Part shown: in pieces, positions 54,996 to 64,000 of the stretch
Layout: every line of letters begins with the position of its first letter
Numbering within the stretch: the first letter of the stretch is position 1
NCBI GenBank assembly: GCA_024516035.1
Contig: CM044964.1
Location: 371,278-435,277, forward strand
Direction: 5' to 3'
DNA length: 64,000 nucleotides
Origin: Bactericera cockerelli
Lineage: Eukaryota; Arthropoda; Insecta; Hemiptera; Triozidae
Position numbers and translations under genes: made by a program
The notes under the pieces: model-generated
What the model saw: the letters and a program-made list of their open reading frames with translations, nothing else
Database searches by the model: none
Told to the model about the DNA's origin: nothing

Positions 54996-55008
54996 GGCAT
55001 TTTAAGTA
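54996..55008. repeat. 13-bp target-site duplication of the LINE, left copy
   Basis: GGCATTTTAAGTA, identical to 60379-60391. Confidence 0.9.
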
Positions 55009-55316
55009 GAATAGAATAGAATATAGAATATGTAAATAATTGTATTTTATCAATAATGATTTTACAATGGTTGACAAGTTTACAGAGAAAAATAACTTAC
55101 ACACTAAAATAAAACTTACAAAATTCATACTTATTTCATTAAAGTTATAGCTCTCATTTTCTACTAAAATTGCAGGCTTATTAAATCTTATGTTTTGTTC
55201 CTCTTTATACCTACTGGTACCTAAGAAGTAAACAACAAAAAAGGACAGTTTTAACAAACTTTCCTGTAAGTTTTACAACAAACCTGGTGAAAAAACAAAA
55301 GAAAAAAAAATAAAAC

Positions 55317-58300
55317 TTATTCATTACGCAAGAAGGATCGAATTTTGAGTGCACCCTGTACAAAATAATACAAATTATTTAAGTCGTCCTTTGATTGAAC
55401 ATTCAATATTTTTGCAACATTATTATCTGAAGATAGTTTATCTTTAAAGAAATGTATTCTTAATGCATTGTAATGTGGGCATTCTGTTAAAAAGTGCTCG
55501 ATGTTTTCTGGTTTGTGCTGATTACAAATAGAGCACAGCTCCTCTTGATCCCAGACATAAGATATCCTATTGACATACAATCTAACATTTCTCCCACTGA
55601 GGCGGAGTTGAGCGGCTACACGGCTTCTCTCGATAGGCACTTGTTCAAGTAGGTACCTTGACACGAAACTTTGATTTGAATTATGATTGATATTATGATC
55701 TTGTATATTTTTCAGTTCCTTGTAAGTTGTGTTGTAGGATGATTGCAAGCTTGCGGTCCAATCATTACCCACTAACTTTGCATACAGGGTGTCTAGGATT
55801 TCTTGCTTCCTATTGGTCAGTGTTGCGCTACATTGGGCTTCCCAAACATCAGCAAAGTCCAACTCAACCAGCTGATTTTTGAGAAGAGTGCACCAGTTAT
55901 ACTTTGTTATATTGAGAGATCGTTGATCAAGTGCTATTAGTTGATCGTAACAAATTCTCGCATAACGTTCCTGAGACATTTCTAATATTTTCCTCCACCA
56001 TTCCAAGGTTTGAGAGAATGCATAGTAGGAAAGTTTGACTACGCCCATTTCATTTCTCAACATGTATGAAGCTGTACTCCTTGGAAGGCAGTATATGGAT
56101 TTTAAAAATAACGTTTGGCATTTTTCAATTGTATCACCATAACGGAAAGCCCAAGTCTCGGCTCCATAGAGTAGGGTGGATTTTACGATGGCTTGAAAAA
56201 GCTTCATCCTGGTCTCCAACGTGTCAGACTTAGAGCTTACAAGGATATGACGAACATTACCAACTGCTATTCTTCCTTTGGACAAGGATTGTTCTGCCGC
56301 CTTATGAAATACACCATGTGACGAAAATAAAACTCCGAGGTAATTAAATTCGTTACATACTTCCAGTCGCGTGTTATCATAGTAAAATACATCGGATGCA
56401 GCTACTCTACCTCCTCTTCTGAAGATTGTTATCTTAGACTTATCAACATTTACCGTCATTTTGTTTTCCAAACAGTACTCATGAAGCAGATTTAACTTTC
56501 GCTGTAAGTCTATTTTGTCCGTCCCAAATAACACGATGTCATCCGCATACTTTAACAATAGAATATCTATAGTGTGATTGATGCTAACACCTTGACTTCC
56601 TCTGATTCTCAGATAATTTTCCAGATCATTCAAAAATATTAAGAACATCAAAGGGCTAGCGCTGTCACCTTGAAATGCGCCTTTGGTTATTTTTCCAGAT
56701 GACGACAGAGTGTTACCTATTCGGATTTGTGTTTCTGCACTCTTGTAAAACTTTTGAAACACTGATATCATCTTTCGTGAAATACCCATGTTGAACATCT
56801 TGAGCCATAGTAATTCATGGTTGATTTCCGAGAAAGCTGATCGAAAGTCAATAAAGGCAGCATATAATTTTTTATGACGTATGAGGTGAATACTTATGAC
56901 TGCTGACAGCGTATATATGTTATCTGCACACCCGCGCCCAGGCCGGAAGCCGGCTTGTGCCTCAGTTATTAATTTATTTTCTTCGCACCAGTAGAGTACT
57001 CTTTGTGCTAATAACTGAGTAGTTAGTTTAAGTAGGCAATTTAAAAGTGCAATCGATCGAAAATTATGTGGGTCATTAGACTCACCTTTCTTAAACAACA
57101 TAAACATATATGACCTTGTTAGTTCCGGCGGTATGTCTCCTCCATCAAATACATAGTTGACGAATTTTAAAATCTCATTCCGCCAGCTATCATCCAGTGA
57201 TTTTATGTATTCATTTAGTACATTATCTGGTCCGGGACTTTTACCGTTTTTTAATTTGGAGATACACATATTAAGCTCACCCAGAGTAAAATCCGAGTCC
57301 ATAACTTCTCGGGTAACGTCCGTAAGCACAAAGACAGATATTGTGTTAACTGGGGGAAAGGACTCATGCAGAAAGTCGTTCCATCGAGTCATTGGGATAT
57401 TTACACTCTTATTTTCTTTTTTGGGTTTGAATTTTAGGACGGTTTTCCAAAAATCACACGAATTTTTTACATTTCTCAACTTATTTTTGAAATTTTCTTC
57501 AAACTCCTTTTTCTTTTCTTTGCATAATTTAAAATAAATTTTCTTTTTATCCAAACACTCATTTTTAACGTCTTGTCTCTTCTCTTTTATCCATTTTTTA
57601 AATAGTTTTCTGATTTCTTTCTTAAGTTTACGGCACTCATGGTTGAACCAGGGATTTTTATGAAATACATATTTCTTATTTGGTTTATATTGGTAATTCA
57701 TTCCTAGACAAGAAGCTGTTTGTTGTATTTTATTCCTCAGATTCGTATATACTTCACATGGCTGTTGTGATGTGATGAGTTTCTCACTCATAAGTCTTGT
57801 AAAGTCCTTAGATTTTTCTTCACACCAGACGTAGCGAGTTACTTCTTCGTTGGGGTTGTATATTGGGGTTGATAACGAATTTCTCGTGTCCCATTTAAAG
57901 TCTAATTTGAGAACTACTGGCAGGTGATCCGAAGTTAAAATGTCCGTGGAAACAGCTAGGTTCAGTACATTTGAGCTACACTCCATATGAGTCCACACCA
58001 GGTCCACCACGCTATTGCCAACCTTACTAAAAAATGTAATTTGACCTGGGATGTCTCCAGAAGTTCGGCCGTTGAGCACAATAAAACCTCTCTCCTCCAT
58101 GAACTCCAACAACATTTCTCCTCTCGCATTCACAACTTCGTCTGATGAAATTCGATTAGGAAGTAAGGACAGATCATCCGCTAACTCTCCATCAAGAAAA
58201 TTTAAATCTGAAATCCTTGCATTAAAATCTCCTCCAATCACATAATTTGAGTATCCATTATGCAATTCTTCCAATGTTTCACTAAACAAACTTAGCGCCT

Positions 58301-58679
58301 CATCTAATTGATAGCTGGGTGATATGTACAAAAGACAGAGTACCATGCTCGAGTTCATACCATGCACTCTAACAATAATCCATAAATTACTCATATTTAT
58401 TACATCAAGTTTAATTCCGTGTTTGTATAAAATCATCAAACCGCCACTTGCACGTCCACGTTGTTTGGTTTTTACAGCAGGAGAAAATACCATATCGTAG
58501 TATTCCTCGAATTTATTAATACAGGGCTTATCTACCAGCCAAGTTTCGCTGATACAAACCAAGTCCCATTGGAGAAATAAATCCATTTCGATAGAGTCCA
58601 AATTTTGCAGAACACGTATTCCATTTATATTCCAAAAAGTGACGTTAAGGTGATGTGCACCACTTACGTTCCTTGGCAA
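55317..58679 (-). CDS. LINE ORF2: endonuclease / reverse transcriptase
   Basis: About 1120 residues. An apurinic-type endonuclease comes first (NVTFWNINGIRVLQNLDSIE, CISETWL, GGDFNARISDL near residue 148, SDHLPVVLKLDF near 250). The RT follows with KNGKSPGPDNVLNEYIKSL, FRSIALLNCLLKL, QAGFRPGRGCADNI, AFIDFRSAFSEINHELLW, GAFQGDSASPLMF and the catalytic YADDIVLFG at about 56530-56555. A C-terminal CCHC motif (CSICNQHKPENIEHFLTEC) lies near residues 1050-1070. It nicks target DNA and primes cDNA there. The frame has no ATG before the endonuclease; it overlaps ORF1 and is in the -1 frame, so expression by frameshift from ORF1 is likely. Confidence 0.93.
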   Translation of the reverse strand: MPRNVSGAHHLNVTFWNINGIRVLQNLDSIEMDLFLQWDLVCISETWLVDKPCINKFEEYYDMVFSPAVKTKQRGRASGGLMILYKHGIKLDVINMSNLWIIVRVHGMNSSMVLCLLYISPSYQLDEALSLFSETLEELHNGYSNYVIGGDFNARISDLNFLDGELADDLSLLPNRISSDEVVNARGEMLLEFMEERGFIVLNGRTSGDIPGQITFFSKVGNSVVDLVWTHMECSSNVLNLAVSTDILTSDHLPVVLKLDFKWDTRNSLSTPIYNPNEEVTRYVWCEEKSKDFTRLMSEKLITSQQPCEVYTNLRNKIQQTASCLGMNYQYKPNKKYVFHKNPWFNHECRKLKKEIRKLFKKWIKEKRQDVKNECLDKKKIYFKLCKEKKKEFEENFKNKLRNVKNSCDFWKTVLKFKPKKENKSVNIPMTRWNDFLHESFPPVNTISVFVLTDVTREVMDSDFTLGELNMCISKLKNGKSPGPDNVLNEYIKSLDDSWRNEILKFVNYVFDGGDIPPELTRSYMFMLFKKGESNDPHNFRSIALLNCLLKLTTQLLAQRVLYWCEENKLITEAQAGFRPGRGCADNIYTLSAVISIHLIRHKKLYAAFIDFRSAFSEINHELLWLKMFNMGISRKMISVFQKFYKSAETQIRIGNTLSSSGKITKGAFQGDSASPLMFLIFLNDLENYLRIRGSQGVSINHTIDILLLKYADDIVLFGTDKIDLQRKLNLLHEYCLENKMTVNVDKSKITIFRRGGRVAASDVFYYDNTRLEVCNEFNYLGVLFSSHGVFHKAAEQSLSKGRIAVGNVRHILVSSKSDTLETRMKLFQAIVKSTLLYGAETWAFRYGDTIEKCQTLFLKSIYCLPRSTASYMLRNEMGVVKLSYYAFSQTLEWWRKILEMSQERYARICYDQLIALDQRSLNITKYNWCTLLKNQLVELDFADVWEAQCSATLTNRKQEILDTLYAKLVGNDWTASLQSSYNTTYKELKNIQDHNINHNSNQSFVSRYLLEQVPIERSRVAAQLRLSGRNVRLYVNRISYVWDQEELCSICNQHKPENIEHFLTECPHYNALRIHFFKDKLSSDNNVAKILNVQSKDDLNNLYYFVQGALKIRSFLRNE

Positions 58680-59602
58680 TTCTGTTCTATTGAGTGAAAA
58701 CCCTCGTTCACAGGCTGAGAACCATTGTTATCATCAGCTCGAACTATCATTGACAGTTTTGACTCGCGTATGACGGGTGTGGGCGGGGCAGTAGGTACAT
58801 TGTGCTGTGCGCCAGTGTGTGTACCCATTGCTTCTCCGACTATCATACTTTGTGGACTGGTTACATGAGATTGGGTATCTTCTGTCATTAAAATATCAGA
58901 ACTAGCATTACTGTCATTCATATTTGGTCTCTTATGTATGTCTTGCTCTGGTGAAACAGAGAGTGCTCTCTTATTATTACTAGTACCCGGAATAGCAGAA
59001 TACTTGTCATTACCATTGAAGTGATCACGAGTGATTAATTTTCCCGAGCGAATGACGGCATATTTCCCTTCAGCACGTAACTTCTTCATTTCATTTCTGA
59101 GTTGTTTTTCTTGAGCTCGCATTTCCTTTGTGGTGTCTTCATGAATGTAAATACTTGTAATATCTTTTAGTTTATTTTTATTTCTCAAAACTTCATACTT
59201 ACGCCTTTGCGTTGTGAGACCGAGCAGCACTGGTTGCGGAGAGAGCTTGCTATGTTTTAATCTTCTCAGAAAATCTAGTTCCAGCAATGTAAAATCTTTA
59301 ATATTTAAAATATTTCTAATTAGATGAAGTATACTACTCTCAAGCTCTGGGCGTGTCTCTAGATTATGTTGTTCTATTCCAAATATTATTAGGTTTTTCC
59401 TTATCTTATCGTAAACTAAGGATTTTATTTGCTCTGTATGTTGAGAAACTTCCTGATACAGAGGCTGAACTGCATTTTGTAAATTGTCTAGTTTGGTATT
59501 TATTGTCTTGTCACTGTCAAGTGATGCTTGCTGAAGTGCTTTAATTGATGCCAATTCTTGGAATAACGTCTTCATATTAAGTTCATTGTTCTCATCTCCC
59601 AT
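58664..59602 (-). CDS. LINE ORF1 RNA-binding protein
   Basis: 312 residues from the ATG at 59602. The first ~75 residues are heptad-like and polar, consistent with a coiled coil for trimer formation. An RRM-like stretch follows (KIRKNLIIFGIE, LRRLKHSKLSPQPVLLGLTT, YEVLRNKNKLKDI). The basic block EKQLRNEMKKLRAEGKYAVI ends with a GKLITRDHF turn, as in L1-type ORF1 proteins of insects. The last third is a Ser/Thr-rich, probably disordered tail. It would coat element RNA. It overlaps ORF2 by 16 nt. Confidence 0.88.
   Translation of the reverse strand: MGDENNELNMKTLFQELASIKALQQASLDSDKTINTKLDNLQNAVQPLYQEVSQHTEQIKSLVYDKIRKNLIIFGIEQHNLETRPELESSILHLIRNILNIKDFTLLELDFLRRLKHSKLSPQPVLLGLTTQRRKYEVLRNKNKLKDITSIYIHEDTTKEMRAQEKQLRNEMKKLRAEGKYAVIRSGKLITRDHFNGNDKYSAIPGTSNNKRALSVSPEQDIHKRPNMNDSNASSDILMTEDTQSHVTSPQSMIVGEAMGTHTGAQHNVPTAPPTPVIRESKLSMIVRADDNNGSQPVNEGFHSIEQNCQGT
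58697..58703 (-). promoter_or_regulatory. Candidate -1 ribosomal frameshift heptamer GGGTTTT
   Basis: On the minus strand ORF1 codons are GAG GGT TTT CAC, so the heptamer G GGT TTT is in the X XXY YYZ register required for a -1 slip. It lies 11 codons before the ORF1 stop, inside the ~65-nt window where the ORF2 frame is already open (last ORF2-frame stop near 58732). A ten-pair bulged stem (ACGTAA..GGTG with CACC..TTAACGT) lies about 27 nt downstream, farther than usual. Confidence 0.6.
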
Positions 59603-60378
59603 AGTTAATTAAATCAGATAGTTACCTATCTACTCGGAATAGTAAACGATGTGTATTAATATTATGAAATTCAATACGTGAGGAGGCACGCGAGTAAACA
59701 ATGCGTAGATATCAATGGATGGATAATTAGGTATACATATAGGTCACTATCTCAGGTATTAAGTTCTATGGTAAGTGTATGTACATAGTAGCTATGTGAG
59801 TATGTACATTGTAGCCATCCAGTAGTAAATTCTTATCAATGAGTGCGTAACTTTGATTCTGTACAAGCTGATAAGATTTACCCCCACTCAATTACTAGGT
59901 TTCTCCTCACTAGTGTGCTGTAGAGTAATTTGGTTCTAGGTTGGTTCCAAATTAATTTTCTTTATCTGGTTGTTAGACCGGTCTCTCTTGATTGAAATGC
60001 CCTCTGTGAAGTTACTGTAGAAGGTACTTTGATTAGTACATTTTATGGAGAACAGAGTAATACGGTCATGTGCAGAGACCTCAAAAATTATCAATTTAAT
60101 TAGGTCTAATTATTTGAAAATCTTATCACCAGCTTTACAACAGAACTTCAGCCATCTTGTTTTGACTTCCAGAAATTGAGTACGAACTTTAAATTCGACT
60201 TACTGCGTTCTTAGGACGTGATTCAGGATACAGGATATCTCCAATTGAAGATTTCACATTTAAATTTAATATAAACACTAATTATTTATGGAAAAACTGT
60301 TAAAAACGTATTAAAATTTTAAAATTACTGAGAGCGAACTAAACTGTAACTTTTCTTATCATTCCAATCTTGCCAACC

Positions 60379-60391
60379 GGCATTTTAAGTA
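60379..60391. repeat. 13-bp target-site duplication of the LINE, right copy
   Basis: GGCATTTTAAGTA, identical to 54996-55008. Confidence 0.9.
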
Positions 60392-60401
60392 CCACAGGTT
60401 A

Positions 60402-60662
60402 TAGCCAAGAAACAGGAGCTACAGTAGACGCTTGTGGTCTGTGTTGTAACCTGCCCATCCCGTATTATGCCTCCCCTCTGATGGGCGAGAAGTGACACAA
60501 TACTTCCCATTTAGGTGCTGGGTCAACACGAGCGCACCGGAAGGTATCCCTTACAAACAATTGTAACTAAATTAAGAATACAAATTTTTGTCGGCACGGA
60601 GGATCGAACCCGGGACCTTCCGCATGGCAAGCAGTGCTAAACCACTGAGCTAATCGCGCTCT
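60402..60662 (-). mobile_element. tRNA-derived SINE, family S1, inverted copy
   Basis: Reverse complement of 15173-15430, with head GAGCGCGATTAGCTCAGTGG and a better B-box (CCCGGGTTCGATCCTCCG) than the first copy. It lacks the ATT tail and ends within the foldback arm sequence. Confidence 0.8.
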
Positions 60663-60915
60663 CATATAAATTATCTGGATGAGGTTCAGTTCTACTACCC
60701 ATTTTACAGTCAAAGACACTTCTCAAGACAACTTCTAGAATATTGTGCCGATATGCTAAGGAGAGCAAGTCCCGCTCTAACATTTTTTCTAATAATGTGC
60801 AGGGTCCTTTTACTCTACACCTGTGTTTGATGCTATCGTATCAAAACACATAGTTCAGAGAAAGCAACAAATAAAGTTGTCTATCACCTGTGGTACTTGA
60901 ATGCCGAAATTGTTG

Positions 60916-61376
60916 GCTTGGGATTTTTCGGTCCAACTTTGTCACATGATGAAAAGTCTGGAATGGCTGCAAAGCTTTTCAGTTCATCTGATGATACAGA
61001 GGGGACAAAAAATGTCAACATTACAGTACGAATAAAAGACATACCAGCTTATACGAGAGGGGGCCTTAAAGAGTTCATTACTCACGGAACTTTTCTTTCT
61101 TTAGTCGATTTGTCCTAAAAACTGACTTCTTGAGGGGAGACCTCTAAATTTGGCATGGTGAGCCTCAGTATCAGAAAGGACTTAAAATTGTACAATCCCT
61201 TAAAGTTGTAAACGACACAGCCAAGAGAGGCGTTAAGTTGATGAGTGACTTCAGCGACTTACTAACTAGATAGGAATGTCAGAAACAGTTTGTCCAACAA
61301 GTTGCGAGTAAATGTAGGAGACTCTATCCTGATTCTTCAAAAAGTTCCCTCTCTACCCCTCTCCCAACTAACTAAG
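60916..61376 (+). pseudogene. Decayed gene fragment in the right foldback arm
   Basis: GFFGPTLSHDEKSGMAAKLF, VNITVRIKDIPAYTRGGLKE, then after a shift KGLKIVQSLKVVNDTAKRGV with an extra TAG where the left arm has GAG (REEC). The TAA before IWHGEPQYQ is shared with the left arm, so that stop predates the inverted duplication. Confidence 0.6.
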
Positions 61377-61985
61377 TTAAGTTTTTACTGCCTAATTTGT
61401 ATTTTTTTTACGGAATGTTACCTATTTGTACTTTGAATTTTAGATATTTGTATTTCTACAATAAAAAAATGAGAATAACTTTGACGTAATATGTTTGTAT
61501 TATTATTTTGTTTTTCTGGCCATGCCTTAACCTGTCAGAAACTATCAAGTAGGTAAAAACGGGTATTTATAGCTTTATAATGTGTCAAAAAATCATTCAA
61601 AACAAATCTTCTAACATTTATATGTATAAGTTTTATAAATCATAAGTATTTTCACCCATTATCCTATCATGCCTTAGATGCTCTACTTTGGGTACCTGGC
61701 CCGTTTTCGACTACATATTCTTAATTTAGTCAGTAACCATTAAGATTTCGGGAACTAGTATTATATAACAAAGTAAGGCCAACAAAATGGTCTTTCATTT
61801 GATATATCTCTAAAGCTCGTATGATTTTTCGTTCTCGAGTTATGGCCGAAAATGTCAGCTCAACCTCGAAAATTTGGCAAATTTCCAAACTTTGAGGCCA
61901 GAGCGGGTCCTGTTAACGTACTCTGATTGCCTTGAAATTTTGTCTATCTCAATCTAATGATAATAAAAACATGTTGTGTTCTCAG

Positions 61986-62117
61986 ATATGGAGGGTGGTG
62001 AGGCAGACAACCCGGATGCCAGACTCCAAACTGTGGAGAGATCGGACCAGATAGACAGAGTCAACAGCTTCGAGTATCTTCCCGGAGCTGTATACGAGCA
62101 GAATCAAGCCACGCAAA
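61986..62117 (+). CDS. Unidentified gene 2, exon after the foldback intron
   Basis: Between GTTCTCAG and CAAA|GTAAGT, phase 1 in and out. It encodes MEGGEADNPDARLQTVERSD, then RVNSFEYLPGAVYEQNQAT. It begins 32 bp after the right end of the foldback, and the preceding intron is 8.9 kb. Confidence 0.75.
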
Positions 62118-62337
62118 GTAAGTAAGCCACTCAAAGTAAGCACCAGAAACATGCTCAGAACTTTTTAAGTCAATTTCAAGATGGAACAAAAATATACAAA
62201 AATGTTGCCAGTTTTTTTTGCATAATAATTAATAATTCCGTGTCCGTAAGTTAGGTATTGATACCTAAGTCACGGTGGTGAGAGGATTATATGGACGCCC
62301 AGATTCAATGTCTAGGCTCCTTTCATGTCCATTGATT

Positions 62338-62580
62338 CCATTTGGTTTTAACGTTCCGACTTGAGGTAGACAGGACGGGGGTTTTACCCTCCATTCGCTG
62401 GGAATCTTACCAGCTACCCACATTAACCTCACCCAGCCTGGGTAGGGCCGGAATTGTCAGCCTCACATGTTCGGAGGGAACAGAATTTTCTGTGTGAAAA
62501 GTCTGCTCTAACTGGGAATCTAACTCAGGATCTCTGGACTACGGGCAGTAGTCACAACCGTTACGTCACGGAAGCTGGCG
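62338..62580. mobile_element. SINE-like repeat, family S3, second copy
   Basis: Collinear with 18116-18357 (GGGTAGGGCCGGAATTGTC, GACTACGGGCAGTAGTCAC). Confidence 0.75.
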
Positions 62581-62599
62581 TGACGGTTTTTTTGCATGT

Positions 62600-62685
62600 A
62601 ATAAGGATAAGATAAGATAATATAAGAATAACTTTTATTTGGTAATTTCGCCACAAAGGCATTCCGAAGGATAAACTTTGTGATG
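62600..62685. repeat. GATAA-tailed retroposon fragment, second copy
   Basis: AAGATAAGATAATATAAG then CTTTTATTTGGTAATTTCGC, as at 50592-50665. Confidence 0.6.
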
Positions 62686-62993
62686 TAATTTAACCCAGAT
62701 GGGGCTGACGTCCTTCCAGAAGGACGCTGTGGATTTTTCTAATTAATTCAACTTGTTGGGGATAGTTGGCGACACCTCAAACTCTACAAAGAGTCCTAGT
62801 GATAAGTTGACACCACTTTTATTTTGATTTACTCTTGCGTGTGACTCTGATAAGAAAGTTTGGATAGCTGTAAATTTCAATGGATGAACGAGACAAAAAA
62901 ATTTACCGCGTTATCTGGGTTAAACTCTCGTAAAAGGTGATTTTTAAGTATGGTTAAAGTTATGTCAGGTTAGATCTAATCCTATTTTATATT

Positions 62994-63109
62994 TCGGCCC
63001 AAATTATATTCAAGATAAGCCTCACGTTGAAATAGCAACACTTTCCACCAATCGCAGCGCACTCAGTATAGCTTCATTGTGTCCCCTTCCTGTTTTTTAA
63101 TTCGGCCCC
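62994..63109. mobile_element. MITE of the GGGCCRAATYAT type, 23 bp before an exon
   Basis: CGGCCCAAATTATATTCAAG at one end and CCTGTTTTTTAATTCGGCCC at the other; core CCACCAATCGCAGCGC. Confidence 0.5.
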
Positions 63110-63132
63110 CTGACACCCATTCCAACTTTCAG

Positions 63133-63275
63133 ACTCGAGCTCCGATGACCTTGAAGAGGAGAAGGATGACCTTGACCCCGAGCCAGAGGTCAATGCCCTC
63201 TCTCACTCCGTCAGCTCTTCCTCTCTCTCTTCCACTCTGCAGTGTGACGTCATCACGGGGGTGAATTTCATTCAG
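63133..63275 (+). CDS. Unidentified gene 2, last exon in window
   Basis: Between AACTTTCAG and TTCAG|GTAGAT, phase 1 in, phase 0 out. It encodes SSSDDLEEEKDDLDPEPE then VNALSHSVSSSSLSSTLQ and CDVITGVNFIQ. The gene continues to the right of the window. Confidence 0.72.
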
Positions 63276-63819
63276 GTAGATATCTTGTAATGCCACCACA
63301 GGTCGCTGCTATTCATACAAATATTGACACTCATTTTTCCTCACGAGGTATGAGTGTAATCAACGGCTCCACCCGAGTTCCGACCCGAGGAATGATCCGA
63401 GCTGGTTACAACAACAACATTGAACTCATGAACAAAATTGGTACTTAAAACATAAGCATTCAAATCATTGAACTCGATTTTCTCTGAATGTATAGTTCGT
63501 CACTTAGAGCCTTTTTAAACTAGCCCTCCTATTTTCATCTAATATATTGAATTTATTCTAACCATCTGTTGCATTCTTTTTTTTTTATTAATGTGGATAG
63601 AAAAATGTTCTAAAAACCCAGCCACCTCACTCCCTGGGGTGTGGGATTTTTACCCACTAAAAACCTGTCCTCAGAAGACGTAGGAGATCCCGGAACCCTG
63701 TGATACATTACTTCGGGATCTCTACGCTTTGGCTCTCATTGCATTCATTAGAGTGAACCATTTATTATAACAGCATCAAAACAATCTATCGGTCAATTTA
63801 ATTATAATAATAATACTCT
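63276..63819. other. Intron, SINE-like fragments only
   Basis: TTCCTCACGAGGTATGAGTG repeats 27213-27232. GGGATTTTTACCCACTAAAA near 63645 looks SINE-derived. No exon seen. Confidence 0.5.
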
Positions 63820-64000
63820 TTAGTGGAAGGCAACCACCAGGCGAGGTTAATGCTCAAAGCATTTTCTACCACCTAACCCTCAGAAGTCTTATTATTATGT
63901 GGTCACAAACGCAAATTAATAAGGAAAAATTCATGCACTGGGTGAGATTCGAATAAACGGAGCCCTACGCTACCTGGATTACCAGACTAGCGCGTTAACC
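63820..64000 (-). mobile_element. SINE, family S7, cut by the window edge
   Basis: GTTAATGCTCAAAGCATTTT, TTATGTGGTCACAAACGC and the antisense head CCAGACTAGCGCGTTAACC match 51345-51530. Confidence 0.75.

Larger units (their letters stand above)
55009..60378 (-). mobile_element. Full-length two-ORF non-LTR retrotransposon (5.37 kb)
   Basis: Flanked by identical 13-bp duplications, GGCATTTTAAGTA. On the minus strand it runs from a 5' end GGTTGGCAAGATTGGAATGA through a ~776-bp 5' UTR, ORF1 (59602-58664), ORF2 (58679-55317) and a ~300-bp 3' UTR ending in ATTCTATTC repeats, not poly(A). Both ORFs are open, so the copy looks young and potentially active. It sits antisense in an intron of gene 2. 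Confidence 0.93.
53948..61953. mobile_element. 8-kb foldback with ~1.06-kb inverted arms, host to a LINE and a SINE
   Basis: 53948-54995 and about 60870-61953 are inverted copies; the outer ends begin ATTGAGATAGACAAAATTTC. They share CGGCCATAACTCGAGAACGA and GTTAACAGGACCCGCTCTGG. Both arms carry the same decayed gene fragment. A LINE (55009-60378) has split the left arm at GGCATTTTAAGTA, whose continuation CCACAGGTTATAG lies at 60392. The central ~480 bp holds an S1 SINE. No target duplication or named terminus was found, so it may be a segmental inverted duplication rather than a classic transposon. Confidence 0.82.

Overview
This is a eukaryotic, almost certainly insect, genomic window (introns with GT/AG borders, LINEs, SINEs, LTR retrotransposons, two 100-base assembly gaps at 4043-4142 and 42133-42232). 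The order cannot be fixed from sequence; a hemipteran is my guess, from the style of the repeats only. Well over half of the window looks like mobile or low-complexity DNA.

Host genes. Two sets of plus-strand exons are visible. (1) 14179-20224 is the 3' part of a receptor guanylyl cyclase: three exons finish the catalytic domain and a 1.83-kb terminal exon encodes a long Ser/Asn-rich cytoplasmic tail. The tail context and cyclase residues fit Gyc76C. The extracellular, transmembrane and kinase-homology parts lie left of the window. (2) 46043-63275 holds nine phase-compatible exons of a protein I do not recognise: low-complexity, highly charged, with Gln/His-rich and Asp/Gly-rich stretches. 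It enters and leaves mid-gene, and its largest exon carries a one-base frame break.

Mobile DNA, left to right: a Ty3/Gypsy element on the minus strand (1-4000, cut by the window edge); a tandemly duplicated complex repeat (4614-10128) split by a 5'-truncated LINE with 8-bp target duplication (5761-7634); a second 5'-truncated LINE with poly(A) tail (11787-14055); SINEs and MITEs in the cyclase introns; a 25-kb gene-poor stretch (20.8-45.5 kb) with two Helitron-like elements, palindromic TA-flanked elements that all end CAGGGTG...CACCCTG (27364-29234, 36738-37178, 38068-41825 with 39076-41537 nested inside), purine/pyrimidine tracts and a ~93-copy 21-bp minisatellite (32905-34860); a second Ty3/Gypsy polyprotein (42234-45491); and an 8-kb foldback (53948-61953) inside an intron of gene 2, whose 1-kb arms share a decayed gene fragment and which is split by a full-length 5.4-kb two-ORF LINE with a 13-bp target duplication.

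The most notable signals are a canonical -1 slippery heptamer exactly where the full-length LINE must shift from ORF1 into an ATG-less ORF2, the family of nested palindromic mariner-like elements, the captured-gene foldback, and the repeated finding of mobile DNA ending only 20-40 bases upstream of splice acceptors.
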